A stretch of DNA of 64,000 bases, from positions 9,555,431 through 9,619,430 of the forward strand of contig OX463784.1 of assembly GCA_949825025.1 (NCBI GenBank), written 5' to 3'. The notes under the pieces were generated by a model, which saw only the letters and a list, made by a program, of their open reading frames with translations, did not search any database and had not been told where the DNA came from. The translations under genes and the position numbers were made by a program. This DNA is from Siphlonurus alternatus (lineage: Eukaryota; Arthropoda; Insecta; Ephemeroptera; Siphlonuridae). Of this stretch, positions 12,301 through 24,300 are shown in pieces. Position 1 is the first letter of the stretch. Each line of letters opens with the position of its first letter.

Positions 12301-15300
12301 ACTCACACCCCCCAACCCTCCTTTCTCACTTCCTTCATCCCTTCCTTCATCTGATTCACTGCAGTGCAAGATGTGTAAACCAGTAAGGTGGCTTAGTTGC
12401 CAAATACCAACCGTTCCTCCCCTATTAGATTTATACTAGAATTCCGTGTCCGTGTCTTCACTTTTTTTTTTTTTCTATGAAAAATGTTGTGTAAAAATGT
12501 TGTATTTTTGGAGAAGAGAAAAGACAGGTGGTTGTAAAGTAAATTTAAGGGTGCGTGGACAATGGACTGGAAATAGAGAATGACTTGATAACAACTAGAG
12601 GGGATGTATCTTAGAAATTGTGACATTTGCTGTATCAAAATTTAACTGTGGAAGTTGTGGAAGTATATTATAATATGCTTACTACATTTATATAAATATA
12701 TATATATTCACCATGATATGCAACAGTGTTTTTTAAATTTAAAGTATTTGTAGTAAATTCATTCTTTTAACATTAATTTCGAAAAATTGAAAGAAAATCT
12801 ATAGAACTCTCCATCTCATTTACAAGATTATATCAATTTTAAAAAAGAAAATAAGTATACACATATAAAAATAAGTACTTTAAAAACTAAAAATTTCATC
12901 AAAATTATAGCAAAACTATAAATTAAATTAAAGATTACAATTAGAATAAATTATTGTAAAATCAAGTTTAAAATTTTAATTTCTGGAAAATAGCAAGTTA
13001 TAAGTATAATTTAAAAAACGTTAAAACTGCCGCAAGCTTGCTTATAGCCATACTAGTGACTTGTTAGAAATGTTTAAATCAATACCAGACACAAGTCATG
13101 TTCAATGACTGCAATCCCTCGATATAAAATCAATTAATTGAATACTTATTATTTATCCACTGTTGTTAATTTATTGAACCAAAAACCTGGTGTATGTAAT
13201 CTCTCGTGGTCACAATTTAATGACGATTTTCATTAATCCGATATACACATTACGAAATATTCACAATAATTTCCGGTTGGGGAAATTGTTCTACGCTAAA
13301 AGTACAAGTCAATTCAGGACTAATTCCATTGTAATCCAACCTCCACCCCGTCATTTCATCCCCCTATCAATTTATAATTTGATTTGTATCTCCTGGAAAA
13401 CGATATACAATGATTTTCTTGTAAGGTATATTTTAAATATAGATTCACCTGTTTAACACAGACTTGATATCTGGATTATTTATGTCAAATCAAATGATAT
13501 ATCGACGTGGTATTATAGAGGAAAAAATATCCTAACTCCATTGATATAAGCAAAATGGAGTTAGTATTTTTTTTTTTCAGCTTGTGGATTTGAAAACCTC
13601 GGGAAACAGGTTAAATGTATCATTGTATTATATTAATATATAGATCAGATCAGGCTCGGACTGGAAAGCTAGGGGCCATGCAGTTAGGTATTTTTACAGG
13701 CAGCAGGGGCCACTTTTCAGGGGATCTGAGGCCACTTTTCCTATGCTCCTTTGTTAAAAATCTGAGGGGCCAGTCAGGGATCCCTGGCCCAGCCTTATGG
13801 CCAGTCCGAGCCTGGATCAGATTTATTATACATGTTATATACCCATCAAATAACATTATATTTGTATACTTCTTCGCAATGCCCTCAATGCATTCGTTGA
13901 AATATAGTATTGTTGCAAGCTAAAAGTGCATATATGAGTAAAAAACATTCAAAATTAAATAAAATTTTAAAAAAATTAACCATAAAAAAAAAATACGAAA
14001 TACCAATTCTGCGCCTTTAAATTCGCATCAGAAAAAGGTTTAAACCGTCCTGACTGTGAGTACCTTACGATGTATAAAGTTACGTCGGTATTATCTCAAT
14101 GATACTGCTGGCATGTACTGATCGATTTCGAATATACATATTACGTTGATATACTCTCTCTGTATATATTCTACCGTCACCGCCGTCGCATTTTTATCTC
14201 ATATAAATATATATACCGTGAGTGAGCGAGTATATATTATTATGGGGTATTGGGAGGAAGGAGAAGGAGGTGGGAGGGAGGGAGATGGCTATCATATGGT
14301 ATCGTAGGTCATGGATATATACATTATGTCACGTGATTTGTTTAGTTCTCTATATATAGCCTTGCTTATACAACCATAGTAATAATGCATTAATGAGTTC
14401 ATTTATATTGAACAAGGAAAATAGTGTAGTCTTTTTTTTTTTTTTGAGTGGTACTAAATATTTTATTATCATAATACTTTCATTCTTTAAGTTGTTACTT
14501 TTTTTTATTTCGCGTATCGAATTATTTGTGTTTTTTTTATAATCTGTATAGAGAATTATTATGATCGATGATGAATGATGAGTTATTATGATCGTAATAT
14601 TTTTATGCTTTATTTTATGCTAGTTTTTTTGTTTGTAAAATAATAGGTTTAAAGTGGTGTCTAGTTCGGTACAAAATAAACAAACTTTATTTTCTTTACA
14701 TCCACATTTAAAATTTGTTAAATTAGGATTATCCTATTTTAGCCAAAAGTGTATTTTGAAGCTACTAAAAATATTTTTTGAAAATAATGAAAATACGTTT
14801 AAAATTAAAATAACAATTGATGCATTTAGAACATTATAATATTTTTCGTGTTATTAATTTCTAAGAAAAGATTGTCTTCCATGAAATTACTATCATATTT
14901 TTGTTGAATTTGAGACCATTTTCACTGTCTGTTGGATCACAGATGTCATGTACCTTTGAATAAAATTGCTTTCATGACGCTCGTGGATTTTTTTTTATAC
15001 CGATCTAGGTTTTAAATAAAAATAAAATGTAAGTGAATGGATGCAGTGTTGTTCCTTTAGGGGGCATACATGACCAAAAATGCGTCAATTGCCTCAAAAT
15101 ACCAACCAGAGCGTACTTGAGTAGGAGGCCAAAACCCAGCCGGCGCGATCGTCATCTGTCGAGACATTAGCCGTCCGGAATTTAAAAAATAACATGCAAT
15201 GTAATCGGGAGGAAATATTTTTTTTTAAATATTTACTTGATATTAATGAAGGTGTCTTGTAGTGCGATAATACTTCAATGTAGTCTCCCGTTTGCTAAAT

Positions 15301-18300
15301 ATTTTATTTAGTTCATAAATATCATACTTCTTGAGAAATAAGACGGTAAAGTTAGGGCGGGAACTTGGTTCTATCTTCCAAGCTTTAGTAATGTATCATG
15401 ACGTCACGAAATATTGAAATTACAAAAGTACTTGAATCAACTTTCATACATTATTTTCGATGTAGTAAATAACTTTACTTGATATATACAAAGTATAGAA
15501 AATGCAATTAAGTAAAGTGAAAGTCACTCGCTATGAAGAAAGGCTTTCAATGTTCATATGACGTCATCGCCAGTAAACTGACTTTTATTACTTCGCGCAT
15601 GCCGGCGCATGCGCAGATGTAACAGAAGTAGCAGAAGTCGGGTTCATAAAAGTTTAATTTAAGTGTATTAATATTGTTTTTGCGTGAAAAAAAAGGTTGT
15701 CCAGTAAGATTAAACTATATTAGAGTTAAACTTGTTTCATTTTGAAAACTCTAGCATACAGCGTAATTGTCGTAAACCGCGACCAAAGTGAAGTCCTCTC
15801 CCATTTGATTACACGCAAACCTGCTGCTCAGTAGGACGGCTATTGAAAAGTGGGCGCGGTCGTGTTGTGGCCTTCTACTCAAGTTCGCTCTGTACCAACC
15901 AACCAAGAGTTGTTCCTTTCGCTCTTCTGTGCTCATGCATGACCAAAATGTGTTGATTGCCCCAAAATACCAACCAACCATCTTCTGTGCCAAGTGCTCG
16001 ATTTTGTGTGTATTTATGCAATTTAAAAAAAAAAAATCTCAAGCAGTTTTAAAATTTTCTAAAATAATTTTCTTTACGATAGATATCGGCAGGTACGTAT
16101 AATCTTATTATACTTTCCTACAGTTCTCAAATAATCAGTATCTTCTTCTTATTACAAAAAGTTGGGTAAACAAGACACTCACAGTTATCAGCATATCTCA
16201 TATTATACAAACGTTGCTATAGTACGATAATAACTTGTATCTACTGGCAACGTCTCTCTGTTTGTGCATCACCGCCTTCTTTTCTTATTATGTGATGTCG
16301 TTGTCGTTTGGCGTGGAATGTGGAAAGAGAAGGAGGAGGTCGTTGACCTTGGAACAAAAGACGAAATCAGCTGATCTCATAAACATGTTGTTACACATAC
16401 ATACACGTGCAGGTTTATTTATAGATTACGAACTATTATATTATGTATTGTAAAAATTATTTTTGTTTTATTTATTTATTTATTATAATATTAATGTATT
16501 TTTTTTTATTTATAGTGTTATTTTCATTCATATGAATATGTAATTAATTTTATAGAAATATTCAACATGTATGTATTAATTATAGTATACAATATTATGT
16601 TGCTGCAGGCTTATACTTCTTTTTCTCTCAGTATTTTTAAAAAGCTTTTTCTAGGAATGTTTGCTTTTGATTATATTCAATTCACTGGATCTCTCATATA
16701 TACTCACTTTTTTTATTTATTCTCTCTTTCTTTTTTTTTTTGGTGGATGATATGAAATATACTATATTATTCTGTAGTATTTTGTAGAAATTTCTGTAGT
16801 AAAATCTCTATGGAATTCACTCATTGATAAATAATAGTAAAGGTGTTTTTACTATTTTTTAGAACTTCGTTATCATTTTAAAATGTTGGTACTTAGAAAT
16901 TATTTGTTATAAATGAAGCAAGAAAATGAATACATCAATGGATAACATACATGATTTTTTTTTTTTTTTTTTTTTTTTGCAGAAATGAATAGAGGGTACC
17001 AAATTATGCTACTCTAAATTTTTTCAGACTTTTTTTGAAACCCAGAACTATTTTTAAATAATTATTGAAAGTGCGGCCACGCCCCCTGGAGGCGTCAATG
17101 ATTTGTCTCGGCCCTATCCATTTTATTAAGGATTCAGGGGTGCCAACTTAACTTACATAACTTTCAATACTTATTTAAAAATAGTTCCGGGTCTAAAAAA
17201 ATCTGAAAAAATTTAGAGCAGCATAATTTGGTGTCCTCTATTCATTTCTGAAATAAAAAAAAAAATCATTTAGGTTATTGTCCATTGAAAAGCTACAGCT
17301 CTAATTCCGACTTTGTACTTAATATGTATCGTCTCTGTGTCCACAGGTCAGCCAAACATTCCAATGCCGCCACGGCCCTCCAGCGGTCAATCTGATGGTG
17401 CCGGACCTCCGGCAAGAATGAGCCACTCCCCCATGCCCACGCAAGGTAAGTGTCGTACATGAGACAAGGAGTGACAACTGTAATGACAGGATATATAGAG
17501 AGAGCATCCTATTAAAAAAACTTGAGAAGGCTTGATTCATTGCTGCAATTGCCTCTGATCAGACGTAGACTTATTGTACACAAAATATGAAGAACTGCAC
17601 ACTTTATTGTATTAGTACTTCATGTTAATTTGATGTTTAATGTATGCTTGTTACTGAGGTGCTAATTGTATCTTTGCCAAACAGGAGGTTACCCACCGCC
17701 CCCACCTCATATGCAGCACCCTGGCTACAAGATGGGACCTGGAGGCCCACAACCGGGAGGACCCATGGGCTACGGACCTCAACACGGGCCGCAACACGGC
17801 CCACAACATGGTCCTCAACATGGGGCTCAACACGGCCCACACGGTCCCCAACACGGACCCCAGCATGGACCTCAACATGGACCTCATGGGGCACAACAGT
17901 ATCAGCAAGGTAAACAGGGTTCTTACTTTTGGAGGAATATCAATATTACAGTAAAAACTCGTTATTACACAACTTGTTGTTAGGTAAAATTCGATATTGC
18001 GTAAAGGAGATCGCGGTCCCAACAAAAATAACATTGCGTGGTATAGGAAAAACTTTATATCACGTAATACTCGTTATAAGGTAATAACGTAATGACTTTT
18101 TAGTCCCTCGGAATCTGAAATCCTTGAATGTTACGGAAAAAATCAAATTTTTAGCAGGAGAAATAAAAATAGGCAACGCGGTAAAAAGATCGCGACGATC
18201 ACGATTTACGCATTGAAGTCGCGTGGTAATTAGAGAAGACGTAAAAACACTAACAACATAAAAACATATCAATAAATTAATAAGACACATAATATATACT

Positions 18301-21300
18301 TATATAGCATCATTAAACCGCATTATAAATAAATATGTAATATCTTATATAAATAAAGACACGCATCAACATCAACTCGTGGTGTAAAGAGATCGCAATT
18401 ATTATGCTCGATCACGTGACTATCATAACATCGCGTAAGTAACTATAATAGTAATTTCAGGGGGGGGGGGGGGCTTATGTTTAATTCTGTATTTAAAGTC
18501 TTTTAGAAAATGAAAGAAATCGTATGAATTTTGTTGTCAAAATCCACATTTGAAATGTATGAAAATCATTCCTTACTAACTGTCTCTTGTCTCAACAGGC
18601 AACTACTCTTCGCGACCTCCCATGGGTTACGGAGGACCTGGAGGTTACCCCCCTCATCCAGGGGCTCACGCAGGCCACCCCGGTGCCCAGGGCAGCCCGT
18701 ACAGAGGTGGAGGACCCATGCCCAACCACCTGCCTCCTCAGCAGCCCCCCGGACAGTTTTACCAAGGCTGGGCCCCACCAGGAATGGCTCAGGGACCCCC
18801 TGGCATGGGGCAAGGTCCGCCCATGCACGGCAGCTCAGGCAAGGGTCAGCCACCTAGTAACGCAGTACCAGGTGGACCGAGGCCACACACTCCACCTAAC
18901 TACCTGAAACAGCATCTACAGGTGAGGCAGCTTGCTTCAGTCGGCGACTTTCATTGAAAGAAATTGTCGTGATGACAGCTTTATTTAATTGTTGATAGTT
19001 ATAAAGAATAACTATCAACAATAAGCCATAAGCAATAAGCTTTGAAAGTAACTTTGATTCATAAAAAGAATTTAAGGGTTACAGCAAAGTCTTCTACTCG
19101 CAATGGTTGTAACAAACCATTGTTATAATGTCTGTCACATGCAGCCTTTTTCATTGTTAAACATGGGACGACGTAGTGCCTAATTTTGCCACCAGAGCAG
19201 AGAATGTAATGGCATTGTTGACGCTAGTCAACCGTTTCAACTTCATAATTAACGGTCATTTTTCATAAGTTAACATGTAAATCAACAACCATCTCATGTT
19301 TTTCCTTTCACGCGACAGACATTACACAACAATACTTTGTTTACTAACAACGAGCAGAAGACTTTGGGTTACAGTAACCCTTACTTTTCATGTGACTTTT
19401 TAGAGTCAAAAGCAATCACAATGAGTAAAACTTTGTTTTTGAGAAAATACTTTAAGAAAGTAATGTTCAAAAAGTTCTCTTTCTAATCCTCTGTATTTGT
19501 GTCAGCAGCAGAAGATGGGTTTCGGCAGTCCTGGGATGCCCCCCAGTCCTAGTGGTGCCGGTGGTTCCTACCCTCCTCCCCCAGGAGGAATGGGACCTCC
19601 CACATCTCACCCCGGGATGCAGCAACCGATGGGACCTCCTGGACCGCCCATGGTGGTTTCTGCCCCAACAAGCGTGCCCCCTGCGATGCCTAACAACAGT
19701 GCAGGACACCACATGGGGGGTCATCACCCCCATGACTCCCCTCTGAATATGCCCCCACCAGCCTCCACCCCTAACTCTCACCCCCAACACCCTCCACACC
19801 TCTCGTCATCAGCACACCAGCAAGAGCAAGAGGCAACGGATAACGGTATCACCACTACCGCCACAGGTAACGGGAATAAGAAACAAGACTGGTACAGAAA
19901 GAGAGTGATTATGATGAAACGTTTCTTCAGAAAATCACTAGTCTGAAGAAATGCTTTGACCATTGCTGTTCTTGTACATGTCTTTCTGGGGATATTTTCA
20001 TAAAAAGGACAGAAATGTAGCATTTAGATTGTAAAGCTACCCTTCACATTCTTCTCCTATTATTAAAAGCCATTTTCTTGTAACACCATATCAGGTCTCT
20101 TTTACCTCTTAAAAGATACCAGCTAATATACTTTTTTTGTAGTTGCCAACCTGAAAATTTTCCCTGGTCAATATAATATGGCTGTATTATTAGGATAATA
20201 TTCTAGAATAGCATCAATTGTATAATATTGAAGTAAAAATATTTTCAGTAAAAACTTGTTATTACATAAAGTAAAGAGACCCAAGAAATTGGGGTAAACT
20301 TATAGAGTTTTTCCAATTCCATGCAATGCTAATTATTGTAATAGAGTTTTTACTGTATATATTTTATAATGGTAGAACTCCTTTTCAATTATATTACATT
20401 TCCTCCCCATGGAAATTTTCCTTTTCTATGAAGCCTACTGGATTGTAAAAGGAAATTTTCAGGGGACAGTAGGTTACAAGAGCAAGACTAACTGTGTTGA
20501 CTTGCAGGCTCGACGGGCACGAGTGTGACCTCCTCTATGGCCGGGTCAGTGACCTCTGTGATCACGACGGGACCTGACGGTACCCCCATGGACGACGGCT
20601 CTCAGCAGTCAACCCTCTCCAACGCCTCAGCTGGTGAGCAAAGGAACCATTTTGAGTAACGGCTCAGCAATGTGTTGTACCTTTAAAAAGTTCAAATAAA
20701 TAAGACAGTTGCAATTTCTGATAAGATCTATTTTCCTATCTCTGATTCTTGAAAGTAACTTTTATTACAAATATTAACTCTCTTGTTTTGAATTACATAA
20801 ATAATTATAAAGAAACTACAGTATTTTTAGTGTTGATAATTGTAAACACTTTTATTTACAGCAATTTCTCTAGTTACATATAATTTTCCTTCCATTAAAA
20901 ACTTGCATTACTTTTAATTATCTTTGATGTACATCTATTAAACAAAGAGAATCCTTAACCTCTAACTTTATAAATAAACGTACATGTTCTGTATTTTCAT
21001 CAATATATACTAAAGTAAAAAATATATAATTTCTCACAATAATTTTTATATTTTGAAGACTGAAATTAATAAATTAATACTTTATGACTCCTAACTTACC
21101 TTTCTGTTACAGCGTCTGACCGTGAGGAACAGCAGATGACTCCCAAGTCTTCTCGTATCAAAGGTCCTCAGGCAGGAGGGGACCACGGACCCCCTAGTGA
21201 CCGAGGACCTCCCTACGGACATCCCTCTACCCCTCAGAGCAATGTGGCCTCTCCAGGTGCTGGAAGCATGAACTCTATGCACGAGGAGTTTGGAGAGGTT

Positions 21301-24300
21301 AACTCTCCTAGCTGGCCACGAACCCCTGCGAGTCCGGTAAGTTAAGATGAGGTTAAGAACCACGAGGAGGGATATTGGTAACTTTATAATACAGATTAAA
21401 CTGTGAGGCACCAATTTAGCAGTTAGCACCATATGTAATTCATTGATCCTGATATTGGTGCTAAAACTAATACTGAAGAATTTATAACTAAAAAAAAAAA
21501 AAGAACAAAATTCTTTACTATTTCCATTCATCCTACAATCATAGAATCAATTACATGATGTATGTTGAGGTTTTTAGGACAGGTCAAAGTTATAATTGTT
21601 AAGAAATAAAAATTATACTAAAATTAAAAATATACACATAAATATTAAATAACTAAATATTAGTTATTGGTGTAGCGAGTGATGGGGTACTCAATCAAAT
21701 CATTTTTACAACACTCTTTTGTATTTATTAAAATATGCAATAAATCATTTTGCATGAGAGGAGTCTATGTAGGAAGTTTCACAGTCGTTTCAAAATGGAT
21801 TGTGATGAAAATCTGGTTCAATTTAACTGGCTATTGAACTTTCTATAAAAATTACTTCCATAGATAACAATTTGATTTCATGACGCTAAAATCATCAGAT
21901 GGTTTTTGCTGGAAAAGTTTCCGTTAAGAAAATATGACATTTGTTTGTAAATGCAAATATTTTTCAAAACTAAGAATCATTTCATTTGATTCTTGATTTG
22001 CATTTTTTTATAAACCAACCTAGATTTGGCAGCCAGGAAAAATAGAAATTACATCAAACTATTATTTCTAGTCTTATATTTCCATTTTCTAGCCTTTCTG
22101 ATATTGTAAGCTAAAATTAATTTGCTCTGTATTGCAGTATAATAGGTACTGTTGTGATATTGTGAGTTCATGATATTTTAGAAGTTATACAGGACCTGTC
22201 TGGGACATTATCATAATTCTCATAATTGATAATTTTCTTAACTAAATCACTTCTGCTACTGCTCTTTGGTGTAGTGGTTAGTACACTTGGCTCTCGTCCG
22301 AGAGGTCCCCGGTTCAAATCCCGAATACGGCAGACTTTTCGTGACTTGGAATGGGTGTGACTGGCTACTAGATGAAAGAGTTGGTAGGAGGAAGGCAGCT
22401 TACGGCTGTCTATATTCCGCTGGGGTGATTAAGACCGTGGAATGTTGTGCAAACAACATACGTGCCCCGCTAAGAAACGGTACTTAACTGTCTGGCGTGC
22501 AGACTGGGTATTAGGAGCCCCAGAGAGCACTGTGAACAATGTTGAAAAACAAGTTCCGCCATTGGTAACCAAACCAAACCACTTCTGCTATACATTATAA
22601 TAGAATATTTAGTAGTAAGATAGACAAAAAATATTAGCATTTTTAAAAATTCAACAATTTGAAAAGTTATTTTGCTATAGTTAGTATTTTGGTTCCTATT
22701 TCTTGAGTATTCTTTTAGAATATTTATTTGTTTGGGAACTTTGTAATTTTGTGTTACTAGGGGTGTTATTTGTGTTATCAACTATATATTCTGGTAGTCA
22801 GTTATTATTATTTGACTGTATTTTTCACTTTTTAATCAATTTCTTTATGTTTAATTTATATATTATTTTGTTGTTTTTTTTTCCTAATTTTAATTGGGGT
22901 TGATAGATTAAAACATTTAAATGTGTTTTTCATTCACTAATAACGTAGAATATTAATTAAATTGCTAAGTAAATGTTGCTACTTTTTGTATTGTATGTAT
23001 CAAAGGAAATACATTAGCAGTGCAAACTCATTTTTTCTTCTAATGTAAACAAAAAACATACAATGCAAAAAATATAGTGTAAAAAAAAGACTAAACTGTA
23101 CCTACCAATTTAATATAAAATATTTTTTTGCTGTAATCAATTTCAAGGGGCTAATATTACTGTATTTTTTAAGATATTTTTTTATTGATGTTAACTTGGT
23201 ATGTTATAATAATGTAAATTTTCCTTATTATACATTTATGTAAATAAAGTTTGTGCCGTTTTTGCTTTCTTACAATAGTGACATATAAACATATGAAATT
23301 GTTATTGTCAAATTTGGTTTTTAAAATGATGCTGCTTTGCCATAAAAAATAAAATCATACATCAACTTTGATAACTTGCTTTCTCTTGTGTTTATTTGCT
23401 ACATACATCTAATTATAACAAATAATATTTTTGCTATATATTTTTTAACAATGGATTTAAATGGATAACTAACATGATTTTTTTTTTCTTCAATAATGTG
23501 AATAGTTTGATGCTCTGTCGTGAGATTATAGGCTTCATAGCTAAATATTTACATTTTCAAAATTCTTATCACAACACCTAAAAGGTAACCTTTATTGATA
23601 ATCAGGTTTTGAACCTGACGTTCTTGCGTAAACACAGTAATATAAAAATATATTTTAAATTATTTCAATCATGCTTTGAAAAAACTCTTCTTGCAAAAGT
23701 GGTAAAAATCGTGTTTGTTATCCATTGTGTAAAATAATTTTCAAATAAAAAAAAAAAGCTTTCATTATATAAAAAAAAAATAAAAATAACGGTGCTTATA
23801 AAATTAAAAATCCTCAAATACAATGAATATAAATTTATTGTTGCTGCAAATTCGTGACGTCGGGTGCCCCCGTTGATTGTTGCAGGTGTATAACAGTCAC
23901 ATGACCCCTGCGACGCAAGATCCATATCGACCTAAGGTACCCCCCAAAAAACTCCTCTATCTCGGTGTCTTGTTTTTTTAATTGTCGCTGCTTTCGTTAA
24001 TGTTTATTTTTTTTAACCCAGCTTGCTATGGTGGCTTGTCCATTAATTATTTTTGTTATGCTTATGCTTATTTTTTTCAGGTGTATTGTTAACAAATATT
24101 ATGTTTCTTTTTTTTTAATTTAATGTGATATGGAATGTATTATATTATAAAAAAAATGTTTATGTTTACTAATATTATTTACTTGTTATGCTAGCATGAA
24201 TAATTTTTTTTTTAAATCCCCCCGCTTTAATACAATAATTCCGCTATGCTTTAATTTAATTAAAAAAATAAAAAAGCTGTGGTCATTAAAGCAATGTTAT

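Larger units (their letters stand above)
9353..17346 (+). other. osa: osa intron 1 of window (8 kb)
   Basis: Holds MITEs at 9375, 9514, 10301 and 13651, the polypyrimidine tract, the nested mini-retroposon/hAT cluster (15048-15990) and family-A copy 2 just before exon 2. No conserved coding sequence seen. Confidence 0.85.

Noticed and set aside
13615..13923. 102-codon + frame and opposing minus frame
   Set aside because: Created by the hAT MITE inverted repeats at 13651-13814.
15751..15993. 80-codon minus-strand frame
   Set aside because: It runs across the hAT right end and two mini-retroposons with separate TSDs, so it is a chance frame.
17637..18034. Open frames on both strands rich in His, Val or Arg
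   Set aside because: They are other-frame readings of the osa GPQHG repeat; only the + frame fits phases and conserved Osa blocks.
22261..22333. Functional tRNA-Glu gene
   Set aside because: A and B boxes and the anticodon arm are present, but the acceptor stem does not pair and the sequence continues into a SINE body bounded by a TSD.
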